NCBI GenBank assembly: GCA_934489895.1
Contig: CAKSST010000008.1
Coordinates: 6,842-70,841 of the forward strand
Reading direction: 5' to 3'
Source of the DNA: an uncultured Eubacteriales bacterium
Lineage (GTDB): Bacteria; Bacillota; Clostridia; Oscillospirales; Acutalibacteraceae
DNA: 64,000 bases
The notes under the pieces were generated by a model. The model was not told the origin of the DNA and did no database searches. It saw only the letters and a program-made list of their open reading frames with translations. The position numbers and the translations under genes were made by a program. The first letter of the stretch is position 1, and the number at the start of each line of letters is the position of its first letter. Positions 43,854 through 54,000 of the stretch are shown here, piece by piece.

Positions 43854-45041
43854 ATGTTTCAGGAGTTTATAAATACTGTTTATGACATTTTTCAAGAGTC
43901 GGGAATAATTGCTTTCCTTGCAGACGGCGGTTGGAAAAATGTAATCATGATTGCTGTTTCCTGCTTGCTTATTTACCTTGCAATAGGTAAAAAGTTTGAG
44001 CCTCTTTTATTGCTTCCTATTGCGTTTGGTATGCTGCTTACAAACCTGCCAGGCGCTGAATTGTTTCATCCTGAAATGTGGGATGCTGCTAAAGGAATAA
44101 GCTATTCTGAAATATTACATCACGGCGGACTTCTGGATATATTGTATATAGGTGTTAAAGCTGGTGTTTATCCGCCTCTTATTTTCCTCGGCATTGGCTG
44201 TATGACCGATTTTGGTCCCCTTATAAGCGATCCCAAAAGCTTTTTACTTGGCGCTGCGGCACAGCTTGGCATATTTGTTGCCTTCTTTGGCGCGTTGGCA
44301 CTTGGTATGACACCGCAGGAGGCAGGTTCAATTGGTATTATCGGCGGCGCAGACGGTCCTACCGCTATATTTGTAACGTCTCAATTAGCGCCAAATCTTT
44401 TAGGTCCTATTGCCGTTGCGGCATACTCTTATATGGCGCTTATACCTTTTATACAAAAGCCTCTTATGAAACTGCTTACCACCAAAAAAGAGCGTCTTGT
44501 AAGAATGGAACAGCTGCGCGAGGTTTCAAAAACCGAAAAAATTCTTTTCCCGATAGTTGTTACAATTATTGTTGCTTTACTGTTGCCTACGGCTGCCCCC
44601 CTTGTAGGTATGCTTATGCTTGGTAACCTGATGCGTGAGAGCGGTGTTGTTGAGCGTATTGCAAAAACCGCACAGAATGAGCTGATGAATATTATTACAA
44701 TATTCTTGGGTCTTACCGTTGGTGCGACTGCCAATGCGCAGACTTTCTTGAAATGGGGAACAGTAAAAATTATATTAATGGGTTTAGTTGCTTTTGCCCT
44801 TGGCACTATTGGCGGTCTGCTTTTAGGAAAGCTGATGTATATTATTACAAAAGGTAAGGTTAATCCACTTATTGGTTCGGCAGGTGTTTCTGCCGTACCT
44901 ATGGCGGCACGTGTTTCACAGATGGTGGGACAGGAGGAAGACCCAGGCAATTTCCTTTTGATGCATGCGATGGGTCCTAATGTTTCAGGTGTTATAGGCT
45001 CTGCTGTTGCAGCAGGAGTATTGCTTAATATGTTAGGGTAA
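43854..45041 (+). CDS. oadB: Beta subunit of a sodium-pumping decarboxylase
   Basis: Polytopic channel subunit (about nine to eleven membrane segments) that couples decarboxylation of carboxybiotin to Na+ export. The family core with the essential Asp is intact in GIIGGADGPTAIFVTSQLAPNLLG, and the second conserved region ending GNFLLMHAMGPNVSGVIGSAVAAG is present. Length 395 aa. The substrate (oxaloacetate, methylmalonyl-CoA or glutaconyl-CoA) is set by the missing alpha subunit. It ends five bases before the remnant of a sugar kinase. Confidence 0.93.
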   Translation: MFQEFINTVYDIFQESGIIAFLADGGWKNVIMIAVSCLLIYLAIGKKFEPLLLLPIAFGMLLTNLPGAELFHPEMWDAAKGISYSEILHHGGLLDILYIGVKAGVYPPLIFLGIGCMTDFGPLISDPKSFLLGAAAQLGIFVAFFGALALGMTPQEAGSIGIIGGADGPTAIFVTSQLAPNLLGPIAVAAYSYMALIPFIQKPLMKLLTTKKERLVRMEQLREVSKTEKILFPIVVTIIVALLLPTAAPLVGMLMLGNLMRESGVVERIAKTAQNELMNIITIFLGLTVGATANAQTFLKWGTVKIILMGLVAFALGTIGGLLLGKLMYIITKGKVNPLIGSAGVSAVPMAARVSQMVGQEEDPGNFLLMHAMGPNVSGVIGSAVAAGVLLNMLG

Positions 45042-45045
45042 TAAT

Positions 45046-45562
45046 ATGGGTAAATTTCTTGGCGTTGAGCTTGGCTCGACACGAATAAAAGCGCTTTTAA
45101 TTGATGAAAGCCATAAGCCTGTTCCGTACCTGGCAGAACACAATAACAGCTGACTGGCAAAAATGTTATAGGCATTGGTGAAGCATCAGGTGTTTTCCTA
45201 ATTGACAGTCAGACCCTTGCTTATGATAAAGTAATGATTGATAAATTTAACAGTCTTATAGTTGATTTAAAGCTTCACTGGAAGGTTGAAGATGTTTTGC
45301 CTCATGTTTTGCCCGCAGGCCGAATTGGCGGTCCTTACGGAATAGCATTGCTTGCCGCTTACTGTATTAATAAAGTACCGCAGCAAAGCCTTGATGAGTA
45401 TCTTAACGTTAATGTTTTCGATAATGTTAGAGAAACAACGCTTGTCCCCGAAAAGAGGATATTGATGGTTTTAATGCTTATATTGAGCAATACAAAAAAC
45501 TGTTAGCTGTTGAAAAAGCCGCAATTAAAATTTATAAACAAAAAGCCGTTGAAGTTTTTTGA
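45046..45562 (+). pseudogene. Remnant of an FGGY-family sugar kinase (ribulokinase-like)
   Basis: Three pieces in different frames add up to a decayed kinase. (1) 45046-45153: start MGKFLGVELGSTRIKALLID, the phosphate-1 loop of FGGY kinases, then TGA after 35 codons. (2) 45150-45506: LTGKNVIGIGEASGVFLID, then KFNSLIVDLKLHWKVED and VLPAGRIGG fused straight to PYGIALLAAYCINKVPQQ, so large internal parts are gone. (3) from 45455 in another frame EDIDGFNAYIEQYKKLLAVE to the TGA at 45560-45562, the natural C-terminus. Intact members are about 500 residues; only about 170 remain. It was an independent gene after oadB. A terminator is embedded in its last codons. Confidence 0.85.
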
Positions 45563-45578
45563 TTCAACGGCTTTTTTT
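45541..45578. terminator. Terminator in the end of the kinase remnant
   Basis: Thirteen-bp stem AAAAGCCGTTGAA/TTCAACGGCTTTT with a 9-nt loop and seven T; also faces the end of the opposing ATPase gene. Confidence 0.9.
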
Positions 45579-45592
45579 AAGCGCATATTTTT

Positions 45593-48166
45593 TTAAAAAT
45601 AAGCAAATAGCTTAACTGCTTCACAGCAAAGGGTTGGAATTACACCAAGCATGAAGCATATCAATACCTTTTGAGCATTTACATCAAAACCAAACAATGT
45701 ACCAAACGATGTGCAGGCTGTTAAGAAACCAAATAACAAAGAAACAGCAGCTGCTAACACTATATATTTACCTGATTTATAATTGGCAGTAAATATTGAA
45801 CCCTTAGTTCTTACATTAAATACCTGAAGTGTTAGCGCAACTGTAATGGTTAAAAACGCAGAAGCCGTATTGCCAATACAAAGTGCAATTAATGCAACTG
45901 CTGCAATGATGGCGCTTTGCCAGCTTATGTTAATTGCAAAGTTTTTATCAAATAAATTGTGAGGGTCATTTTTTGCCTCGCTTGTAAGAATTCTGTCTGT
46001 AGGACCGTCTGTGCAAAGGCTTAAGGTAGTGGTAAGACCGCTTATAATCAACAGCCATATAAGCTGTAATGCTGAAAAGGGTATTTTTGCAAAAATTGCA
46101 GTACCTATGAAACAGAAAATTAATTTTGAAATATTGCAGGTTAAAATATACCTTACTGAGTTGCGTAAATTTCTGAAAATTGCGCGCGCTTGCTTTATAA
46201 CCTCGGGTATGGTACAGAAGCTGTCGTCAGTAATTATGACATCTGCAGCGCCTTTTGCAACGTCGGTACCTTTTATCCCCATAGCAAAGCCAATATCAGC
46301 CGAACGCAAAGCGTGAGCATCAGCAACGGAGTCGCCCGTAATAGCAACCGTTTTGCCTAATGTGCGGTATGCTTTTATAATTTTGTATTTATCCTCAGGA
46401 GATACTGCGGCAAAAACAGATATAGTTTCAATTTTGTCTAAAAGCTCAGCATCTGTCATGGCATTAAGCTGTTCGGATGTAATTGCTACTGAGCCGGCTG
46501 TTAATATACCCAACTTTTGCGCAATTGCAGAAGCGGTAAGAATATTGTCACCTGTTATCATAACGGTTTTTATACCGCTTTTTTTGCAAAGAGCAATTGA
46601 ACTTTGCACATCTGCTCTTATACGGTCATTCAAGCCTAAAAGACCGATAAAGGTAAGATTTTTTTCAAGCTCTTCGCTTGTGGGATTAGAGGGGGCTTCC
46701 TCAAGCTGTTTAATCGCAACGCCGATAACCCTGAGCGCCTGGGATGACATCTGTTCAACCGCATTATTTATTGATTCACTGTTGCAGTCGGGGCAGAGAG
46801 GAATAAGCGATTCGGGCGCACCCTTTACAATACAGTAATTTATACCGTCAATCATATTAACGGTTGTCATAAGCTTGCGCACGGCATCAAATGGGATTAT
46901 AGCAATGCGTGGATAAAGTGCCTCAAGATGATTTTTTGGCTGTTTTAAAAAGTGAGCGCAGGCTTCGGTAATAGCAATTTGTGTCGGGTCGTTTACCGCG
47001 GTTTCAATATCAGTGCAAAGAGATGCCAAACGTAAAGTGTTTGCGGTCTGAAAGTCAACCGAATCGGTAAGGCTGTCAAGCCGGATTACGCCGTTGCCGT
47101 TGAATGCAGCGGTTACGGTCATAATGTTTGATGTAAGAGTACCTGTTTTATCAGAACATATAATATTTATATCACTTAACGCCTTAAGGTTATGTATGTT
47201 TTTAAACAGGGCATTCTTTTTGAGCATACGCTGTACGCCAAAAGCAAGCGATACGGTTGCCATTGCTAAAAGGCAGTCGGGAATTACTGTTGCAATTATA
47301 GCTGCAGCTTCCAAAAGCCTTTGGGTTATTAGGTTTGTAAAGGTTATTTCGGTTGATTGTAATTTAAGCAGAACACTTAGAATATATATTACAGTACCAA
47401 TACCCCATACAGCCGCTTGAAAGGTATTATGAAAACGGGATAATTTATCTTTTAAAGGTTCAACACTGTCATTTTTATAATTGAGTGTGTTAGCTTTTGC
47501 AAGCTCTGTATTGTTGCCTGTTTCTGTTACAACGGCAATGCCCTGACCGCTTGTGACAGTGCAGCCTGCATAAAGCATATTAATGCGTTCGGGTAGGGTG
47601 GCAATTTCTTGTACAAGTACTGTTGCATCTTTCTGGCAGGGAACAGAATCACCTGATATGGCGGACTCGTCACAATGCAGGTTTACCGACTCAATCAAAC
47701 GGGCGTCTGCCGTAATGTAATCATTTGCGTCAACGAGAATTACATCACCGACAACAAGGTTGGAAGAAAGAACCTGTGTGTTTTGTCCGTTTCTTACAAC
47801 TTTGCATACGGTGGCTGACATTTTGCTTAATTTGTTAGTTGATTTTTCCGAGTGATATATTATACACGTATCAATTAAAGCGCGTATTGCGATAAGCAAA
47901 ATAATTAATACAGGCTCAATAAGCTTAAAACCCTGAGTGCCTAATCCGGCAACTGTGTAAATTATTGTTACAATTGCCAAAAAGATAACAGGAAATTTTT
48001 TAAACTGCTCCAAAAGAATTTCTATAAAGCTATGTGACTCAAACGAAGATATATTTTCACCGCTATCTTCCAAACGCTCTTTTACCTCAGCATTTGTAAG
48101 ACCTGTTTTTATGTCGGTACCTATATATTTTATAAACTGTTCACGGTCGGTGCTATGCCAAATCAT
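45593..48166 (-). CDS. Divergent P2-like P-type ATPase with altered catalytic motifs
   Basis: An 857-residue P-type ATPase with the layout of bacterial Ca2+-ATPases (N-terminal cation domain, about ten membrane segments, A, P and N domains). The phosphorylation motif is intact (DKTGT, D339) and so are KGAPE and the first TGD (538-540). Other signatures are changed: TGES of the A domain reads SGDS (171-174); membrane segment 4 reads IPDCLL instead of IPEGLP (295-300); the P-domain motif TGDGVND reads TGDSVAD (610-616); and segments 5-6 (about 675-715) have a Lys where SERCA has its Glu and lack the NxxTD ligands. It can probably still be phosphorylated, but its ion, or whether it pumps at all, is open. 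Strong SD (GGGAGGGG) before ATG 48166. No partner gene. Confidence 0.85.
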   Translation of the reverse strand: MIWHSTDREQFIKYIGTDIKTGLTNAEVKERLEDSGENISSFESHSFIEILLEQFKKFPVIFLAIVTIIYTVAGLGTQGFKLIEPVLIILLIAIRALIDTCIIYHSEKSTNKLSKMSATVCKVVRNGQNTQVLSSNLVVGDVILVDANDYITADARLIESVNLHCDESAISGDSVPCQKDATVLVQEIATLPERINMLYAGCTVTSGQGIAVVTETGNNTELAKANTLNYKNDSVEPLKDKLSRFHNTFQAAVWGIGTVIYILSVLLKLQSTEITFTNLITQRLLEAAAIIATVIPDCLLAMATVSLAFGVQRMLKKNALFKNIHNLKALSDINIICSDKTGTLTSNIMTVTAAFNGNGVIRLDSLTDSVDFQTANTLRLASLCTDIETAVNDPTQIAITEACAHFLKQPKNHLEALYPRIAIIPFDAVRKLMTTVNMIDGINYCIVKGAPESLIPLCPDCNSESINNAVEQMSSQALRVIGVAIKQLEEAPSNPTSEELEKNLTFIGLLGLNDRIRADVQSSIALCKKSGIKTVMITGDNILTASAIAQKLGILTAGSVAITSEQLNAMTDAELLDKIETISVFAAVSPEDKYKIIKAYRTLGKTVAITGDSVADAHALRSADIGFAMGIKGTDVAKGAADVIITDDSFCTIPEVIKQARAIFRNLRNSVRYILTCNISKLIFCFIGTAIFAKIPFSALQLIWLLIISGLTTTLSLCTDGPTDRILTSEAKNDPHNLFDKNFAINISWQSAIIAAVALIALCIGNTASAFLTITVALTLQVFNVRTKGSIFTANYKSGKYIVLAAAVSLLFGFLTACTSFGTLFGFDVNAQKVLICFMLGVIPTLCCEAVKLFAYF

Positions 48167-48256
48167 ACGACCCCTCCCAAAGCATATTATTTAATAATTT
48201 TACTACTAATAAGCCTCTAAGTCAAATATGATTTAATAAAATTAACAATTAATTAA

Positions 48257-48284
48257 TTTACAAACTAAAACTTTATGGTATAAT
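48257..48284 (+). promoter_or_regulatory. Promoter of prfB
   Basis: TTTACA (48257-48262), 16 bp, TATAAT (48279-48284) with an upstream TG (TGGTATAAT, extended -10). Leader about 52 nt. Confidence 0.65.
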
Positions 48285-48342
48285 ATGTAAAACTGTTAAA
48301 TTAAAGTTTTATGTTTGCTTTAAATAATAAGGAGTGTTAATT

Positions 48343-49455
48343 TTGCTGGAATATGAAGAGTTAAAGCTTAATCTTTTAGGATATAAGGAAGAGCTTGCTG
48401 AACTTAAAAATGCACTTGATCTTCAGAAGGTTACAGATGAGATAAAAGTATTAGAAGAGGAAACTGCGAAGGCTGATTTTTGGGATAATCTTGAAAACTC
48501 TCAAAAAACCTTACAGAAAATAAGTGCAGATAAGGCAATTATAGCCTCCTATGACAATCTTGAAGGCAAATATAATGATGCTCTTGCTTTGCTTGAAATG
48601 GCAGATGAAGTAGGTGAGCTTTCAATGCTTGATGAGGTAAAGAGTTTAATTGAAGATTTTTGTAAAAGCCTTGAGGAAAACAGACTTGCAACCCTGCTTT
48701 CAGGTGAATATGATAAAAATAATGCAATACTGACTTTCCATGCGGGCGCAGGAGGAACAGAGGCGCAGGATTGGGCGCAGATGCTTGTACGAATGTATTC
48801 ACATTGGGCGGAAAGGAAAGGCTTTTCTGTAAAAATGGTTGACTTCCTTGACGGTGAAGAGGCAGGACTAAAAAGTGCTGTACTTGAGGTTGCCGGTGTT
48901 AATGCTTACGGTTATCTTAAGGGTGAATCCGGCGTGCACCGTTTGGTAAGAATATCACCGTTTGACTCTTCAGGCCGCAGACATACATCATTTGCTTCCC
49001 TTGAGGTTATGCCTGAAATTGATGATGATGTAAATGTTGAAATACGCGATGAAGATATTAAGGTGGACACCTACCGTTCAAGCGGCGCGGGCGGTCAGCA
49101 CGTTAATAAAACCGAGTCGGCTATTCGAATTACCCATATACCCACAGGCATTGTTGTTGCCTGCCAGAACGAGCGCAGCCAGCATCAGAACAGAGAAATG
49201 GCAATGAAGATGTTGATTTCAAAGCTTATCGAAATCAAAGAAAGAGAAAATTTTGATAAAATTGAGGATATTAAAGGTACGCAGAAAGAAATTGCCTGGG
49301 GCTCGCAAATACGTTCCTATGTATTTATGCCCTACACATTGGCGAAGGACCACCGCACAGGCTTTGAAAACGGTAATATCAGTGCAGTTATGGATGGCGA
49401 TATTGACGGTTTTATAAACGCATATCTTGTTGCATCCTCTAAAGGTGAAATTTAA
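48343..49455 (+). CDS. prfB: Peptide chain release factor 2 (no frameshift site)
   Basis: Class I release factor that reads UAA and UGA and triggers peptide release. SPF at 205-207 is the RF2 anticodon-like tripeptide and GGQ at 250-252 (SGAGGQHVNK) the catalytic loop. I start it at TTG 48343, eight bases after AAGGAG (48329-48334), giving 370 aa; the GTG at 48334 overlaps the SD. RF2 genes usually need a +1 frameshift at CTT-TGA-C near codon 25. Here the equivalent codons read GCA-CTT-GAT-CTT (48412-48423) in one open frame, so the autoregulatory frameshift has been lost. It is followed after 18 bp by citrate synthase. Confidence 0.95.
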   Translation: MLEYEELKLNLLGYKEELAELKNALDLQKVTDEIKVLEEETAKADFWDNLENSQKTLQKISADKAIIASYDNLEGKYNDALALLEMADEVGELSMLDEVKSLIEDFCKSLEENRLATLLSGEYDKNNAILTFHAGAGGTEAQDWAQMLVRMYSHWAERKGFSVKMVDFLDGEEAGLKSAVLEVAGVNAYGYLKGESGVHRLVRISPFDSSGRRHTSFASLEVMPEIDDDVNVEIRDEDIKVDTYRSSGAGGQHVNKTESAIRITHIPTGIVVACQNERSQHQNREMAMKMLISKLIEIKERENFDKIEDIKGTQKEIAWGSQIRSYVFMPYTLAKDHRTGFENGNISAVMDGDIDGFINAYLVASSKGEI

Positions 49456-49473
49456 TTAAATACAGGAGAGAAT

Positions 49474-50826
49474 ATGAAAGATACATTAAATGAAAAACTT
49501 CAAAAATTATCTCAGGAATGTATGGTAGCAGACAAAATTGATCCTGGGCTTTATAAATTATATAATGTAAAACGCGGTCTGAGAGATTTAGACGGTAAGG
49601 GAATACTTACGGGACTTACTGAGATATCGGAAATTAATTCTTTCAAGGAAACGTCTGACGGTCGTGTGCCTATTGAGGGTGAGTTGTTTTACCGCGGTAT
49701 AAATATATTTGATTTGGCGGAAGGCTTTGAAAAAGACGAGCGCTATGGTTATGAGGAAGCGGTATATTTGTTGATGTTTGGTTCTTTGCCAAACAAAGAT
49801 CAGCTTGAAGAGTTTGCTGATTTACTTGGCGAATTTACAGAGCTTCCCAGCGATTTTGTAAGAGATGTTATTATGAAAGCAACACCAAGCGATATAATGA
49901 TTTTATTATCACGCTGTGTCCTTACTTTGTATTCTTACGATGAAAATCCTAATGATAACAGTATTTCCAACGTTTTAAGACAGTCATTAAAATTAATTTC
50001 ACTGATACCGTTGCTTTCTGTATATTGCTACAATGCTTTTGAATATTATAAAAATCAGGGCAGTTTCATTATTCACAGACCCGATCCTACAAAATCTACT
50101 GCCGAGAACTTCCTCGCACTATTACGCAGTGACGGCAAATATACCGAGCTTGAAGCAAGAACGCTTGACCTTGCATTAGTTTTGCACGCTGAGCATGGCG
50201 GCGGTAACAATTCTACATTTACAAATCACGTTGTTACATCATCCGGTACTGATACTTATTCTGCTGTAGTGGCTTCGCTTTCCTCACTGAAAGGACCCAA
50301 GCACGGCGGTGCAAACAGTAAGGTTTGCGAAATGATGGACGATATTAAAGCGCATGTTTCCGATTGGCAGAACGATGATGAAATTTACAATTATCTCGTA
50401 AAAATTCTGTCCAAGGAAGCCTTTGATAATTCAGGTCTTATTTATGGCATGGGTCACGCAGTTTATTCATTATCTGACCCGCGTGCCGTTATACTCAGGC
50501 GTTATGCACAGAAGCTTTGCAACGAAAAGGGAAAACAAAAGGAATTTGACCTGTACCGGCGCGTTGAACGCCTTGCTGCAAAAGCGATTGCCGACGAACG
50601 CCATATATATAAAGGTGTAAGCGCAAATGTTGACTTTTACAGCGGTCTTGTATACCGAATGCTTGATATTCCCGTTGAGCTGTTTACACCATTGTTTGCA
50701 AGCGCACGTATTTCGGGCTGGTGTGCTCATAGAATTGAGGAGCTTGTAAGCGGCGGCAAAATTATACGTCCTGCTTATAAGAGCGTTGCAAACAAAAAAG
50801 ATTATATAGATTTAAATAGCAGATAA
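49474..50826 (+). CDS. gltA: Citrate synthase
   Basis: Condenses acetyl-CoA and oxaloacetate to citrate, here probably for glutamate synthesis rather than a full TCA cycle. The catalytic His regions are seen in ALVLHAEHGGGNNSTF and LKGPKHGGAN, and the C-terminal Asp in NVDFYSGLVYRML. Length 450 aa is the long clostridial/archaeal-like form. A 2-methylcitrate synthase cannot be ruled out. It shares the prfB promoter (18-bp gap) and ends at a strong terminator. Confidence 0.93.
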   Translation: MKDTLNEKLQKLSQECMVADKIDPGLYKLYNVKRGLRDLDGKGILTGLTEISEINSFKETSDGRVPIEGELFYRGINIFDLAEGFEKDERYGYEEAVYLLMFGSLPNKDQLEEFADLLGEFTELPSDFVRDVIMKATPSDIMILLSRCVLTLYSYDENPNDNSISNVLRQSLKLISLIPLLSVYCYNAFEYYKNQGSFIIHRPDPTKSTAENFLALLRSDGKYTELEARTLDLALVLHAEHGGGNNSTFTNHVVTSSGTDTYSAVVASLSSLKGPKHGGANSKVCEMMDDIKAHVSDWQNDDEIYNYLVKILSKEAFDNSGLIYGMGHAVYSLSDPRAVILRRYAQKLCNEKGKQKEFDLYRRVERLAAKAIADERHIYKGVSANVDFYSGLVYRMLDIPVELFTPLFASARISGWCAHRIEELVSGGKIIRPAYKSVANKKDYIDLNSR

Positions 50827-50830
50827 TATA

Positions 50831-50866
50831 AACTGCCTGCCCGATTGATTCGGGCAGGCAGTTTTT
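50831..50866 (+). terminator. Terminator after citrate synthase
   Basis: Fourteen-bp perfect stem AACTGCCTGCCCGA/TCGGGCAGGCAGTT with a 5-nt loop, ending in a T run. Confidence 0.92.
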
Positions 50867-50914
50867 ATATTAATATATAATTTGGAAAAATTTAAAAAAA
50901 TTACAAAAAAGCCC

Positions 50915-50943
50915 TTGACTAATTGAAAAGGGTGGTTTATAAT
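50915..50943 (+). promoter_or_regulatory. Strong sigma-A promoter of rpoB-rpoC
   Basis: TTGACT (50915-50920), 17 bp, TATAAT (50938-50943). It gives a leader of about 140 nt before rpoB, which holds no obvious frame or strong fold. rplJ-rplL are not upstream. Confidence 0.75.
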
Positions 50944-51088
50944 AAAAGACTGTATAAAGATGGGGGTTTGTGCGTCCATTACAGTTTATGATATATATTT
51001 TTGTATTATGACTGCATGGTTGCATATACCTGATTTATCGCAAAAACTGAACTAATACCGGTAAATTTTTAAGGAGTGATTTAGTTCT

Positions 51089-54000
51089 ATGCTGCCTGAA
51101 AACATGGTTAAGCTGGTCCACCTGGGAAACAATGAACGTTACAGTTTCTCAAAAATCGAAGAGAAGTTCGATATGCCGAACCTCATCGAAGTCCAAAAGA
51201 ACTCGTACAATTGGTTTGTTAACGAAGGTCTTAAAGAGGTCTTCCGCGATATGTCTTCCATAACCGATTATACGGGCAACCTTGTGCTTGATTTTATTGA
51301 TTATCGTTTTGACGATACTCCCAAGTACAGTGTTTTGGAATGTAAAGCACGTGATACAACATACTCAACCGCTCTGCGTGTAACTGCCCGCCTTTTTAAT
51401 AAGGAAACAGGGGAGATTAAAGAGAGCGAAGTGTTTATGGGAGATTTTCCCCTTATCACTGATTCCGGCACGTTTGTTATAAATGGTGCTGAGCGTGTAG
51501 TGGTTTCACAGCTTATTCGTTCCCCCGGTGTGTATTTTAACTTTGACCGTGATGATAAGACAGGTAAAAAGTTGTTTACCTCAACTGTTATTCCTAACAG
51601 AGGTGCATGGCTTGAATACGAAATGGATATTAATGACGTTATGTATGTACGCATTGATAAAACCAGAAAATTGCCAGTTACAACCTTGATACGTGCATTG
51701 GGTATAGCTGACAATAAGTCTATGACAGATTTGTTGGGTGAAAGCGATATACTTACAGCTACATTGGATAAGGATATTACAATTGACGTAGACCATGCAC
51801 TGACCGAGGTTTATTACAAATTAAGACCCGGTGAGCCTACAACTGTTGAGGGCGCACAGAACCATATCCGTCAACTTTTCTTTGATGTACGCAGATATGA
51901 TATTTCAAGAGTTGGACGCCATAAGTATAACAAAAAGCTCGCTTTGGCTGTACGTCTTAACGGTATGACTCTTTCCAGACCTTTGGCTGATCCTATGACC
52001 GGCGAGATTATTGCCGAGCAGGGCGAAGTTGTTACCCGTGAGCGCGCACAGTTCTTACAGTCAAAAGGTATTGGCGAGGCATATGTATATGTAGAAAATA
52101 CCGATGATGACAATGCAGAGCCTGAGGAAATCAAAATTCTTACCAATAAAATGGTTGATATAAATGATTTTGTTGAGTATGACCTTTCTGACATTGTAAA
52201 TGAAAACGTTTCATTTCCTGTATTGAAGACTATACTTGAGGATGACACTATTCAGTCAGAGCAGGATTTCCGCAATGCTGTTACAGAACACATTGACGAC
52301 CTTATTCCCAAAACAATTACTACTGATGATATCTTTGCAAGCATCAACTATTTCCTTGGTTTAGCCCACGGTATCGGTACTATTGATGATATCGACCATT
52401 TGGGCAACCGCCGCATCCGCTCTGTTGGTGAATTACTTCAGAACCAGGTGAGAATCGGTTTTGCAAGAATGGAAAGAGTTGTGCGTGATAAGATGACTCT
52501 GCAGGCACAGGATATTGATTCTATCACTCCTCAGTCACTTATCAACATTCGTCCTGTTGTTGCTGTTATTAAAGAGTTCTTTGGTTCTTCACCGCTTTCA
52601 CAGTTTATGGACCAGACCAATCCGCTTTCAGAGCTGACACACAAACGTCGTCTTTCTGCTTTGGGCCCCGGTGGTTTGTCCCGCGACCGTGCAAGCTTTG
52701 AGGTTCGTGACGTTCACTACAGCCACTACGGCAGAATGTGCCCGATTGAGACACCTGAAGGTCCTAACATCGGTTTAATTTCTTACCTTGCAACCTATGC
52801 AAAGATTGACGAATACGGCTTTATTCAGGCGCCTTTCCGCCGTGTAGAAAAGGGAACAGGAAAGGTTCTTGATGAGGTTGTTTATATGACCGCTGATGAG
52901 GAAGATGAATATATCATTGCTCAGGCGAACGAACCCCTGAACGAAGACGGTACCTTTGCACGTGACAGGGTATATGTACGTATCCGTGACGAGTTCCGAG
53001 AGGTTGATCCTTCAAAGGTTGACTTTATTGACGTTTCGCCCAAGATGGTTGTTTCTGTTGCAACTGCTATGATTCCCTTCCTTGAAAACGATGATACCAA
53101 CCGTGCTTTGATGGGTTCAAACATGCAGAAGCAGGCAGTTCCGCTCTTGCGTACTGAAAACCCCATTGTTGGTACCGGTATGGAATATAAAACTGCTGTT
53201 GACTCCGGCGTTGTTGTTTTGGCTAAGAACGACGGTGTTATTGCAAGCGTTAGTGCAGACAAGATAACCGTTAAGACAGATAATGGTGATATTGAAGAAT
53301 ATTCTCTTATTAAATTCTTACGCTCTAACCACGGCACATGTATTAACCAAAAGCCAATTGTATCAGTAGGCCAAAAGGTTAAAAAAGGCGATGTTATTGC
53401 TGATGGTCCTGCAACTTGTAATGGTGAAATCAGCCTTGGTAAGAACGCTCTTATCGGCTTCATGACCTGGGAAGGTTATAACTACGAGGATGCTGTTCTT
53501 ATCAATGAAAGACTTATCCGTGAAGATGTTTATACATCTATTCATATTGAAGAATATGAGCTTGAAGCACGTGATACTAAGCTTGGCCCTGAGGAAATTA
53601 CCCGTGATATTCCCAATGTTGGTGAAGATGCACTTAAAGACCTTGATGAGCAGGGTATTATACGCGTAGGCGCAGAGGTTCACTCGGGCGATATTCTTGT
53701 TGGTAAGGTAACACCTAAAGGCGAAACCGAGCTTACAGCCGAAGAACGCTTACTGCGTGCAATTTTTGGTGAAAAAGCACGTGAAGTAAGAGACACTTCA
53801 CTGCGCGTTCCCCACGGTGAGAGTGGTACAGTTGTTGATGTTAAGGTGTTCTCAAGAGACAATTCTTCTGAGTTAAGCCCAGGCGTTAACCTTGTTGTAC
53901 GTTGCTATATTGCTCAGAAACGTAAGATTTCTGTTGGTGATAAAATGGCCGGCCGTCACGGTAATAAGGGTGTTGTTTCTAGAGTTCTTCCCTCAGAGGA

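Noticed and set aside
44429..45175. Minus-strand frame of 248 codons over oadB and the kinase remnant
   Set aside because: Antisense to the conserved oadB; no SD and no recognisable sequence.
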